Part shown: in pieces, positions 1 to 11,207 of the stretch
How the letters are laid out: each line of letters starts with the position of its first letter
How positions within the stretch are numbered: the stretch's first letter is position 1
Assembly: GCA_964020975.1 (NCBI GenBank)
Contig: OZ026624.1
Location: forward strand, 69,051,791-69,115,790
Length of the DNA: 64,000 nt
Direction of reading: 5' to 3'
Origin: Hermodice carunculata
Lineage: Eukaryota; Annelida; Polychaeta; Eunicida; Amphinomidae
The notes under the pieces: model-generated
Told to the model about the DNA's origin: nothing
Database searches by the model: none
What the model saw: the letters and a program-made list of their open reading frames with translations, nothing else
Position numbers and translations under genes: made by a program

Positions 1-2151
1 CACAGCCGTCATTTCTACCCTTCTCTCTGTCTCTCACTCGTCATCTTTATCCTCTCCTCTCCCCTCCTAACATATATACATTCTTATATGCATACATACT
101 TGCATTTATGTATGAGTGTGTGTTTATGTGTGTGTATGTGTGTGCAAGCTATTTCAATATTTGATGTTTTGCTCAAGTTTCAATATTCTTTATAATACCC
201 ACAATATACTAAAGCGTAATTCAAACATATGGATTGAACTTCCAATTAAAAATATCCTATCTGAAGACGAATAAGGTACACGGAAGTAAATTTATGTCAT
301 ATTTGGGTACAAATCGTCTGCTTTGAAGTTCCTCCGTGTAAGTGATTTGACAGGTACATGGCCACTATCTGGCAAACAAGAGTCCAGAAAGCTCTGCTCA
401 TTTGTTTATAATCCTACCCATGGCTCCAGGCATTAGAGCACATTGCTATACAGTCAGCTTAATCGATTGAGTTAGACCTTCAATTTTCTTCAAAACCTTA
501 TAAATGAAATAATAAGTACACCGGCCAGACAGTCCTGCATTCAGGTATTTATCTAGGTGTTAATGCATAATGCCGCTTATTATATTTCCGTGCGCGTTCG
601 GCCACACAAACTGTATTTTGATTTAGCAATCACTATCCATGAGGCCTATTGTGAGTAAATCTGAGCTCTGTACCGTGTATGTTAAACCAACTGTAGCCAT
701 TTAGACCTGCTTCTTGGAAACAGTGCCAAATATATCCATTTAGCCTTGCCCGTTGAAAAGCAAGGCGGCAATATTTACCCTATCGCTTGCAAACTATCTG
801 ATCATGAGGACGATCTTTTCTTGTTTGAATGGGGCGCAACAAGGCTTTCAAGCTACCCCCTATCATTTGTAAAATGGGAAACAATATTTGCAGGAAACAA
901 TCTTCCAATTGAATAATTTTTACTCAAACTATAATTCTCTCTTCTCCCCTTTTCCCGCCTCGCCTCGAATGTTCATCCACAAGTGGCAAATAATGGCTTA
1001 GTCTTTCTTACTCTTTCTGCAGGTGACAATGCGCTTTGATTTACACGGTGGAATAAAGGGAATATCTAACGTCTTAATGTGTGTTCTTTCATAATGAAAA
1101 ACAACTTTCTGTGTAGTTTTAATGCAAGGAATCTCCCACAAAATATAGTGTCTTAAAAATTCTAATCTTCCATAATCTCCACTACGAAAGATTTATCTAC
1201 AACTTCAAATATCAAATAAAGGCTAATCGTTTGTTTTCTGGGAACATAAGTTAAGGTCACAAAACACCTTGGTGATGGTGAACGGAAGGAAATCAATGTC
1301 CCTGGCCGGACTAATGCATTACACCTAAGCTCATAACGCAGAATTTACGAAAAGGTCATCAGGTAATGATTTGCCGAATTCAATGACCTGAGCAGTCTAC
1401 AACGGCAAAGTTTCAACGGAAATGCAGTATTATGCTTATGTCAAGAAGGCATGTCTTACTCAACATCGTGCTGAGCTCGGACCAGAAATATTCTTGTGGA
1501 AGAAAAATGAGTACTCAGATTTACCTGGGATGTGAAAGTGTTCAATATAATCTATATCTGTAAATCAAGCAATTCGTGTTTTGCTCCAGCTAAAAGTGTC
1601 CATCCGCCATGGCATAGCTATTGAGTGTAGTGATAATCCCACATGACTATAGTGTTGGCAAAGAAAAGGATCAATTTAGACGTCTTTTCAATTCGGAATC
1701 CTTAGAACACTGGCGTAGTAACCGAGTTTAGTTATTTTTGGAAAGAAGACATTATATGTTCATTAAAATCAAATGTGCCCAATCATCACACAGAGAACTA
1801 TATAATTGCCATGGTATATTTCTATTTGCCGTAAATGTAAAAGCCAGATCAATATTCAACTCACGGAAATATTGAAAATGACAACAATACTAACAATACA
1901 ACGCCACACCGTCATCCCCTTCGCCACCTTTTTTCGGGGGAGGGGCAAAATAGTACGGACCCAATGTTCGTCTTTATGTCCTAATTATTAGATAGATTTT
2001 CGTAATTGGCGAGTGATCGTGTCTTAAATAACGCGTCATTACAAGAAACTATCTGGTTTTGCACTGATGAACCAGCACAATTTTGTGGGTAATTGCTCCC
2101 TGACAAAAACAACTTATAGTACTACTAGGCTTGCATAAAAATGATTTATAA
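1..2151. other. Non-coding stretch, simple-repeat-rich at its start
   Basis: The first ~145 bases are pyrimidine-rich and then (TA)/(TG)-rich. The rest is AT-rich unique-looking sequence in which I see no recognisable gene, RNA or repeat. The only open frame is about 60 codons and has no family signature. Confidence 0.6.
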
Positions 2152-2532
2152 TTGACAAATAGTGAAAGTGCCTTCCTACTTATTTACCTATTTACCTCTT
2201 ACCCTGAGCACCCCAATCAACCAAGGTTGTTCGAGACCCAGTTATATAAAACATCCAATAAACCTTCGCCGAAACTTATAAGGGGATTTTTTGTGAGGTC
2301 GTCAATTGTTAGACTCATATTTGCTTCCATTATGGAAGTCTTAAGAATTCAGACAGTATGGAACCGCTTTCCCAGCCATTTGCATCGCGCAATCTTAAGT
2401 ACTCGTATCTTGCATAGACATTTCCGGAAATATAATAGGGCAGCCAGCGTGCGCAGGCGCAAAACTGTTACCTATGTTGAACGTAGGGCTTTACTTAAAG
2501 ACCAACTGTTCCGAATCAAACACTTGTCATGA
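2152..2532 (+). other. Unassigned 126-codon open frame
   Basis: An uninterrupted frame rich in Arg, His and Leu in its second half (for example VWNRFPSHLHRA, then a basic stretch RAASVRRRKTVTYVERR). The WN.FP.HL.RA stretch faintly recalls the C-terminal tail of LINE reverse-transcriptase proteins, but what follows does not fit. No splice context or family match is convincing. At this length it can be chance in 64 kb of sequence. I list it only because its composition is more protein-like than its surroundings. Confidence 0.15.
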
Positions 2533-3027
2533 GAAACCAAATTAAACTGTTTTATTGTTTAACATATTCATGTACGACATTACCGGTTCCATGTACGTCG
2601 ACCAACTGTTATATGACATACATATCGGTTTTGCTTGCTATGTGACTGAACAAAAATATTTAATGACTGGCTGGAGGTTCTGTATACATGTATGTATTAC
2701 ACACAGAAGTATTTACAATTCACACAGAATATAAAAATGAATGTGCTTCCACCTCACTCTCATGAACAACAGAGGATTACATTCACCTATGGTATTTAAA
2801 CATAATCGAATAATAAACTTATGCAATCAAAATTTAAAGAAGCACTTTGTAGATTTTATAATAATACCACTTTGCACACGCATCTGGTTCAACTGAGTCA
2901 AAGTGTTAAGGAGCAAGGTACAGCTGGTAACTTAATTCAATATTGGTGGTGTGCAAAAAATCAACAGGACTGGCATATAAATAAAATGTAAATTGCTTCA
3001 TCATTGACCTTTAACCTTATAATGCAT
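2533..3027. other. AT-rich stretch without recognised content
   Basis: No open frame, RNA gene or repeat that I can support. Confidence 0.5.
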
Positions 3028-3052
3028 GCATACACATACATACATACATACA

Positions 3053-3084
<32 letters not shown>
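3028..3084. repeat. (CATA)n microsatellite
   Basis: About a dozen tandem CATA units, ending in TATATA. Confidence 0.95.
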
Positions 3085-3086
<2 letters not shown>

Positions 3087-4607
3087 CGGATGGTGTTTTA
3101 AAACCGACATACCTCCGTTTGTGACTGACACGATTGGTAAGAAAATTTATGTTATGACTGAGGGTGAAAAATAGTTGTGGTGATGCAAATTAAGATGACA
3201 TTATCACCATACCGTCACAAATGAAGATTTGAATATGTGAGAAGTGATCTTTTAAATTCAGAGGGGGGGGGGTACTGATTTGTATGAGCTTGTAAACTGT
3301 TCCTGCTTCGTGGCTGATGGAGTTGATTCCATAATTTATTGAGTAGTGTGAGTGTAAAAGCAGACATATGTGGTTCTCGAAGATTGAATCTTTCTGAATA
3401 AACGTGTCTTTGATACATGAAGGGTACATAACGTTTAGCGCTTTGAAACCTTTGTTGCCAACAACTGATCTACGTTAAATAAGAAAACTTAAAAATACTG
3501 AATGGCACAAAGTGCACAAAATACAGGGACTGTCTTTGCGCACAAATGTTCAATAAAAATACCCAGTACGGAATGCTGTTCAACACAGGCTGATTACTGT
3601 TGTTTTTCTCCTAGTGAAGCCTACATTGCTCGTGGCCAGAAATAAGCATGAAGAGCCCTAACCCGGCAGCTAGACAACGGCTTCCCCCGCCACACGAAGT
3701 CCCAACGCAATGCAGAAATGATCGAGGAATTGATTGATAAGCATGTTGTGCGTAAATTATGTTCTCTATTCGCCGCGTTACTCTTTGATCACCAGGGATC
3801 GGTCCGGTTTTTTCCCAGAACATTATCGTATTGGTGAAACTCCATCATCAGTTAAAGTATCTCAGCCCGTTGTGTTTATGATAAATGCAAATATTTGTAC
3901 GTTTTTGCCCTTAAATGGAATCATTGAATGTTGCTTTGTGAGGCGTATGGCGTTCAACCGTGGTGCGCGGTATTTTATGTTTATAGTACTGCATGAAGAT
4001 ATGGTCAATTTTTTAAGAAAAGGGAGAAAAATTCAAAAAAATCATGTTTTGTATGTTTTGTCAACATGTGCATGACGAAAAGGGGGTTTCTATCAAGTCC
4101 GAGCAGAACAACAGAATATGGTTGATTTCCGCTGAGCTTTAAGAAGTGAATATCTTCATACTAGGACCGAGGTTTACCCTCAATCAGTAACTGAGACTGC
4201 CTTTTGTGCTTTTCTTTTATGTGTATGTGTTTCGACACAGGCATGCTTATTATTTTTAAAGCCAGTAAATAAGAATATATAAATATATTTATTGTGTCGC
4301 TTCTAACAAAATAAAATATCACATAAAGGGTACAAATTCACTTATGTCAATTGACAAAAATAACAGACAACAATAATGATACGAAAACACACAAAAAGTT
4401 TTAAGATCAGCACACAAATTGAAAGGGAAGTGCAGCTTTGCCTTCTGTATTCATAACCTGGTGTCGGTATTTCTCAGTCTTGGTTTTCACCAGCATTCTT
4501 TCAGGTAAAAGAAAAAACCTTCCTTCCTCTTTCTCTTTGTAGCAAGAGCTTTAATAACAAAGGAGACTGCCAACGATCGTCTATAATCATGGGAAAGTTC
4601 AATATAC
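3085..4607. other. Non-coding stretch with a short G run
   Basis: Contains a run of nine or so G at about 3262 and open frames up to 113 codons (3734-4075, +) with no recognisable family. Nothing else supported. Confidence 0.45.
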
Positions 4608-4738
4608 CTACAGCCAGTATAGCAGGCAGTATTGATAGATATGGCGGCGCTTGCAGTGCGCAGGTTGTCCAATAGGTCTCCCATCTTTGACAAGCCATCA
4701 GGTAGGTTATATAATACAACACCTGCGAACATGCCAGT
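4608..4738 (-). CDS. Possible internal exon of an unknown gene
   Basis: Read on the minus strand, a CCATTCCAG acceptor is followed by a 131-base open segment starting TGMFAGVVLYNLPDGL and continuing SKMGDLLDNLRTASAAI, then a TGTAG|GTATAT donor. The segment starts in phase 0 and would end in phase 2. Residue use looks protein-like, with a short hydrophobic start and an amphipathic middle, but I recognise no family. The frame stays open beyond the donor to 4487, so the donor is not forced by a stop. No partner exon was found nearby. This may be chance. Confidence 0.2.
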
Positions 4739-6999
4739 CTGGAATGGAATCTAAAAATATCTTACCTCTGCATCTGAAGTCTTTACCCACCACTCCAAAT
4801 TTTAGTGTACTGCCGTCTTCTCCTTTCATCCACTTTACGATTTGATTTCTTTTGCTCTGTTCCAAAATATTGAAGATAAATTTACAGGGTACCTGGAAGG
4901 AAATATACCCCCGAATTACTTATATCCAACGGGTTGAGCTGGGCATACACCACTCGATTCATGCCAAGCAAACGTGACGATTCAATATTCTTGTGCTAAA
5001 TGCCAAAAAGAATAATGTGGTGAATCTCCATAATTCTGTGTTTTGTTTTCGTGATTCCTCGCTCTAAGCATGCCAAAGACCGGAACCTAAAAGAAGGAAC
5101 TTTTGGTGTTAACAAAAATAAATAAATGATTGAGAATTGTGGGCAAGTGCCATGAAAATATTATACACCAGCTCATCATGTTCCCTCGGGCGTCACCCCA
5201 AGCAAATCTATTCAGTCGATTTCAATTCAAAATGTTACATGTGCATGAATTCTTTCTATATCTGTATTGAATATAAGCTCAGAAGATTTAAAATATTTTT
5301 CCAAGTCAATAGAGACACACAGCAAAACATTTCCCACAACAAATACAGGTAATGAAGGCCATGGTATAAAATTGCAAAATGATAAAACCTATTGCATGTT
5401 CAGCTTCCTGAGGCACACGTGGCCAGTTTTGTTACTAATGTATGCCAGTTTTTCTGCAGTGATTAATTATTTAACCACGGTACCAGCATTTAAACACACT
5501 GACAGCTGTTGATAAATCAGATAACCTAAATCTATATTAAGACCTGCCTTAGTGAGTAATTTTATCCATGCATTCTTCCACTTGACTATAATTGCTTCAG
5601 TGTTCAAAATACTTAGACATTATTGTTATATAGACGCATCGCTGTCCAACACCTAAAATATGTTTACAGGTGAGCTATATCTTGGTGATGAATATACCGT
5701 TCTTGTGCATCCCTTATAATTAATTAACCTACCCCGTGCGCAGCGCTTTCCCGATGGATACCCCTATTACCCTCATTGTCGGCGATTTTGATGAATACTT
5801 TGCAACTGTATACTCAAATCGGTTATTATAGCATTACTGGTCCCTTGTTCCTGCATTTTCCACTTCTGTTGAGACCTGACGGCAGTACGTATTCCATGGA
5901 GACAAAGAATACATTTGAGATGGCATTCATCTGCAGAATGGGAGCCCATAGGGTATATTATATTTGTATGTAGTTATCCAATCTTAGTCTCCATTACGTC
6001 AAACTAAATACCCCTTGGTACATATATATAAAGTGTGTTATCTACTGCACTTCACTCTGTTTGCTAACCAGGTCAGCATTGTCCTAAAAAGGGAAGCTAA
6101 TTCCAGATATTGAAGCATGCTATTGTTGACCAATATGATAAATTTCATCTGTCAGGGAGGGATTACGAGCGCTGTACTTAAGATTATAACAGCTATGGAT
6201 CCCACTTTAAGAACATTTTTGCTCAACATGTACATCAAATTCACCAGTCACGTTTAAGTGACGAGTCGTTCCTAATAGTCAAAATAAGGTCCTTGAAAAC
6301 CCAACTCTCGCTTGTTACTAGCAGGCTTCAAAAAGAAAGACACTTAATGGCTTAAAACTAATACTTGAATCCCATGTGTATTGGAAAATTTAGTTTCTCA
6401 AAGTAAAAAAACTCTGCTTTGAAATCTTTTAGCACTAAATTTAAAGTTTTGCGTAATGAATCCATTTCCCACAAGTCGTCTAAACCAAACTAAAATAATA
6501 CAAAACTTTGGTTATCCTTTCGTCTAACAATTTTAATTACTATGAAAATAATTTATTCAACATGCCTATGAAGACTCTATAAGGAATAGAGAAGAAAAAA
6601 TTAAAAAGAATACAAACGCTTAATTTCTTCAACATTAAACACTCAAAAGTAAGCTAAATCATCCCCCACGTACTTCTAAAAATCAACAATACCCTTTATG
6701 TGATGGATGTGATTATTAAAAGTTAACTAAATTATGAACAATTACAGCTATTGCCATTAAAAAGAAAGAAATACAATGAATCATCAATAGGTATAAACAT
6801 ATGGGCTCTACAATCAACGCCTCTAAAAACAGCCGATCACTCTAACTTATTTTATCAACGTGAGAATAAAATTATCTGACATATATCCAATGGAACTAAT
6901 AATCCATTAGAATTTCCAATAGATAAACATGCAACCACTTTATTTTCACTCTGTCATTGAAAATGATGCTATTGTCATCATCTTGATACTGCTATCATC
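4739..6999. other. AT-rich stretch, possibly decayed LINE sequence in its last part
   Basis: From 4739 to ~6300 I see nothing. From ~6300 to 7000 the sequence is A-rich, full of short Lys/Asn-rich frames and lies directly upstream of the LINE fragment at 7.0 kb, so it may be the heavily decayed upstream part of that element. This is inference only. Confidence 0.3.
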
Positions 7000-7660
7000 A
7001 TCTCTTCTTTGTGAAAATTCCTCACCTGGAAGAAACGAGATCAACTAAAACGTATCAACATGTTTATTTAAGCACCTCTGGTCTACAGCTCCGTATTCAC
7101 ATAATAACATTAACTGTGCAAACTGGCATTTTTCCATGGAACTTTAGCTTGCTTTATCTAAAAAAAGGCGACCAACAAAGATCCACTGCCTATCGTCCAT
7201 TCTTCATATTGCCCTTTTGTTCCAACATATGTGAAAAGGAAGCTTACAACCGACATATTTCTAGTCTGGGCACAAATCAAATTCTGATCTGTTTTTACTT
7301 TGTTTTCTGATGGGTATGGGTTGTAATACAGTAATGGCTCGGAGCTTTCTTCTTATTAGTATATCTACACACAGGTTCATACAATCAGCATTTCCATTGA
7401 CCTGTCCAAGAGGTTTGCTATACTTTGTCATCAAATACTTCGGGACAAATTGTTTCACTATTAGGTATGCTGTATTGCTCACAATTGGCTCAAACTTTAT
7501 ACATCAAATAGACAGCAATATTTAAGTTTCGTTATACACCTTGGGTATTCCGTGCTCCATGACGATCTATTGTCGACCCGCCTCTGCTCTTAATTTCTCA
7601 TAATGACCTGGACACTTTGCATAAATTTATTTACCTTCCTTTTTACTGATTGATTTAATT
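7000..7660 (+). mobile_element. Decayed LINE (non-LTR) reverse-transcriptase fragment
   Basis: The frame at 7011-7310 contains TGIFPWNF, LYLKKGDQQRSTAYRPF and FILPFCSNICEKEAYNR. These match the classic LINE RT N-terminal block (GxFP...KKGD...YRPIxxLPxxSKxxEK). Further on, other frames give IDLSKRFAILCHQIL (from the LDLSKAFD..DH block), AHNWLKLY and LSFVIHLGYSV, so the order of RT blocks is preserved. The reading frame changes several times and there are in-frame stops, and the catalytic YADD block is not seen. It is a 5'- and 3'-incomplete, inactive LINE of CR1/L2/Jockey-like type. The exact clade needs a phylogeny. Confidence 0.75.
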
Positions 7661-8173
7661 CTAGTAAATAATCTGTCAAGCTAAAAAAGGATAAGCAGAA
7701 GAAATTTGGCACTAAAAATCCGTGTAACTGATTCTAATAATCTAAAAATAAAAACGATGATCTGCATCTGGAAAAAAACTATCCTGTCGCAAATATCTTG
7801 TTAATTGGATTGATAACAGATTAAGGGACAAACGTCATTACATAGCGAGCTTACTGAAATTATTGGTGTTTTTAAAAAAAGAACAGACAGACACTCGCCA
7901 TAAAATATCTGAGCCAGACATCATTATGACCTGGTGTATCGTTATTTTCTTTACTGTAATTTTATTGTTATTGCTAAGTATATTTTATATTTAGATATAC
8001 TTAAAAACGCGACGAAACCTGATTGCATCATAAATTTCAATTCAATTTGTAAACAGACGGCATCTTTGTCGAACTTGTAGTAAGAGTTCCCAAAATCTTA
8101 CGAACCCTTATGAATGCATAAATTTTAAACACCTGCGGGAAACTTTCATCTCTTCATCGACTTGCTCGTATCA
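7661..8173. other. AT-rich tail after the 7-kb LINE
   Basis: Possibly a very decayed continuation of the LINE (Lys/Asn-rich fragments), but no block is recognisable. No other feature. Confidence 0.35.
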
Positions 8174-8545
8174 TTAAGGTATTCCCCGTACACCCTGCAT
8201 CGAGAAAAATAGCAATATCTTCGAAACTGAAATCGCTAATGATTTAATTGCACTGGCATGTACGATTTGTAGTATATAATCATAACATAGATAATGTTTT
8301 AAGTTACCATTAATGATTACCATTCCATAAGACCCTGGACAGAGCTTGTGCGTCAAGGAATCAATAGCGTCCTCCCAATACAAATGTACCAAAATGTACA
8401 GTATCGTGTGGAAGGGAACACAAATCAGAATTAAGCAGACAAAAATATCCTCCAGCAAAAATAGCACACAAAGAGAAGAGGATATAAGCACAAGGTTGGC
8501 TGACACAATCAGGGTGTAAATCCATGTGGGATTACAGTGGAGCAT
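8174..8545 (-). other. Unassigned hydrophobic open frame (123 codons)
   Basis: Minus-strand frame, very rich in Leu, Ile, Val, Tyr and Cys, with two or three stretches long enough to span a membrane (for example LVLISSSLCVLFLLEDIFV). AT-rich non-coding DNA often yields hydrophobic frames of this kind. No family, splice context or conserved motif supports it. Confidence 0.12.
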
Positions 8546-9200
8546 AGCTTAAATAGTTATTATGGTATATGCGCCCCTTGGGCCCTGCCCCAGCTGAATG
8601 TGGACACGAGGGCCAGGCAGCACAGCAAAGCACCACAATGAAAACTTAAATCCTTAGATATAAACATTAATATGTCGGACCACACCGATAATAAGATGAA
8701 TAAAACATTCTTTCATGGTGACACCACGGGTATCTACATATCGTTATTGCTCTCTAACGATTTTGTAAGTGATATTTGACATCTTTATACTCTCGTAAAG
8801 ATTAACTCGATATTAATATATAACATGCTGTACTTACATGCTGGGGCAGATTGGATTCACGCATCGCAAAAGTTTCATTTACTTTGTTTTTCGTATCTAT
8901 TGTAGGTACACGTGGATTATTGCATTCCGTTCAAAATGGCAATGCCGGGCCACTTACATTATTAAATGTACCACTGGCATTTTAGTACAAGAAGTGCTTC
9001 TTGTGTAGAAAATGGTTGAAGACATTATGTACCTTTGTGACGTTAATACTTATATGTAATTACATGCATGAATCTTCAAAATCTCTTTATCCTCACCCTT
9101 AGGATTGTTCTAACACCTCCTAAGGATCGCTTTGTTTTTCCTGATACCTTGCTAGGGGACCATTTAAACAGAAAATGGCCACATGATGGGCAATTAATGA
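8546..9200. other. No recognised content
   Basis: Unique-looking AT-rich sequence; I see nothing in it. Confidence 0.5.
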
Positions 9201-9359
9201 TAGTAAATGTTCTGACTGATGTTGCTCTTTGTGAAGCAAATAATAAAATTTCCTACTGATGTTGCTTTTTGTGAAGTATATGGTTAATTTTCTTACTGAT
9301 GTTTCTTTTGTGAAGTTAATAGTAAATGTTCTTACTGATGTTGCTTTTTGTGAAGTTGG
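9201..9359. repeat. Tandem array of four ~40-bp units
   Basis: Units start at about 9201, 9241, 9281 and 9320. Each contains a core close to CTTACTGATGTTGCTTTTTG followed by TGAAG. Unit lengths are 40, 40, 39 and 40 bases. Copies 1 and 4 share the start TAGTAAATGTTCT, so they are closer to each other at the 5' side than to copies 2 and 3. The unit is not a multiple of three, which argues against a coding repeat. Confidence 0.9.
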
Positions 9360-10384
9360 GCTATTAACTGGAAAGCATTTTTGCAAAGATACAGTCAATC
9401 CTGACAGTTTATGGGAATATCAATATTATTCATGGATCATTTTCTCTAGAAAGGGAAGTAGCTATAGAGACAGTTTATGATTTGCCCTGATGAGTTCCTT
9501 TATATCATAAAAACAAGATGTCTGTATAGATGATCATAACAGCATACTATATCCGCATGTTTACTTTTATTCTGTCGTGATAACCTCTTATGAGTCTCTA
9601 ATTAATAAAGAGAAGTTTAAGAAATCAAAGTTTATCGATCATACACTTTCAATACTCCCCATGAAGTCTTGAGATTGTAATCCTTTTATTCATGGAAAAG
9701 CATATGTTAAATATTTTCGTGAATAAATCCTATCCTCTTGCGTAAATTATGATCCGAAAAACCTTCTTTCTTACGCTTTAAGTCGGGTAGTTATCAGAAA
9801 CCAGTTTCTGAAGGGTTAGATTCTGGTTTCCCCTATTGTAATATTTGGTGTGCTCAGAATTTATTATTCTCGAAAGAAATTTGATCATTAGCAGCACGTT
9901 ACTAAAATTATTATCAATGATTTTCTTCTTAGAATGTAATCGAATCGAGTATCTTTTATTATTTATTTACGAAAGGAAACGATTAAGATTTGGCTGTGCG
10001 AGGTGTTTCAATGCAGTGGCTATTGTACAAAAAGCAAGCACTTAGTCCTTAGTTGGCATTTAATTATATTTATGAACTTACATTTTGGTAATAATTGGGT
10101 AAACAATTGCTGCCTAGTCCCACCTAATCCAACATTTATTGTCACATAAACAATCTAAATTATACATACAGCATACAGCTTCTATTGTTAAGAAAATAGT
10201 AAAAATGAAACAAAGTAACATATTAAATGTAGTGAGTAAGTTTTAACATATATGAATTCTATCAATGAGGGGGATGTAAAAAACCTCTAACGGGTCGTGG
10301 GTCCCTACAAAGAAAAGAAATTATAATATTTAATACAGGCATTAGATATAAACTGAGAATTATTGAAAGACATATATACACGGC
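9360..10384. other. No recognised content
   Basis: AT-rich sequence between the 40-bp array and the next LINE. Short frames only. Confidence 0.5.
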
Positions 10385-11207
10385 AAAAATTAGTGTTATA
10401 GGTCTGTGTGTATATTGACGATCAATTAAATTTTCACGACCATGTCTCTTACATTTGCTCACAAGCAGCTAAGCAAATAAGTGTTTTAAGGAGGCTTTCA
10501 AATGTGCTGAACGAAAAGGAAAAATTACAAATATTCAATGCTTTTATTCTAGCAAACTTTAATTATTGCCCTCTTGCATGGCACTTATGTGGCAACACGT
10601 ACACTGCCAAAATGGAAAAATTACAAGAAAGGACACTTCACTTTGTTTACAATGATGCCACATCATCCCTAGGCTGACTTATTACAACGTTCTAAAAAGC
10701 CATCTTTAATTTGGGGAGGCTACGTAAATTGTCTATTGAGGTATACAAAGTTGTGTCAAAAGAATGGTCAGCATTTCTAAATGATATGTTTGTACGAAAG
10801 GAAAGTAAATATAACTTAAGAGATGATCATAAAGTGAATCTACCTTCTTTTAACACCACGAAATATGGATACAACTCTTTAAAGTACCAAGGGGCTAAGC
10901 TGTGGAATATCTTACCGACTGATCTGAAAAGTGTCACGGATTTCACGAAATTCAAAGGTTTAATTAAGACATGGCTTGGCCCGTCCTGCTTCTGCTGTAT
11001 GTGCAATATGTGCAAATACAGAACTCCGGCGGCTTAATCACAACCCATGTATAATCACTGACAGGATATATACTGATTTCATTCTACATCATTGTATATT
11101 TTTTCATGTCCATTATTTCATGTACCGGTCGACAAATAGTGCTTCGGTGCTAATTTTCTTAATTTTGTACTCACTCGACTTGAAATAAAGTTTATTATTA
11201 TTATTAT
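10385..11207 (+). mobile_element. 5'-truncated LINE, 3' end of ORF2 with (TTA)n tail
   Basis: The frame from 10408 encodes YIDDQLNFHDHVSYIC, then KQISVLRRLSNVL and FNYCPLAWHLCGN, then KMEKLQERTLHFVYND: the thumb and post-RT region of a CR1/L2/Jockey-like LINE. After a stop and frame change near 10675 the next frame (10711-11037) continues LGRLRKLSIEVYKVV, NTTKYGYNSLKYQGAKLWN and ILPTDLKSVTDF, ending in a Cys-rich CFCCMCNMCKY tail. A 3' UTR follows with AATAAA at about 11184 and a terminal (TTA)n run, the usual 3' end of such elements. The RT catalytic region is missing, so insertion was 5'-truncated and the copy is dead. Confidence 0.88.

Noticed and set aside
7261-7482. 73-codon minus-strand frame over the 7-kb LINE
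   Set aside because: Shadow of the plus-strand LINE RT sequence.
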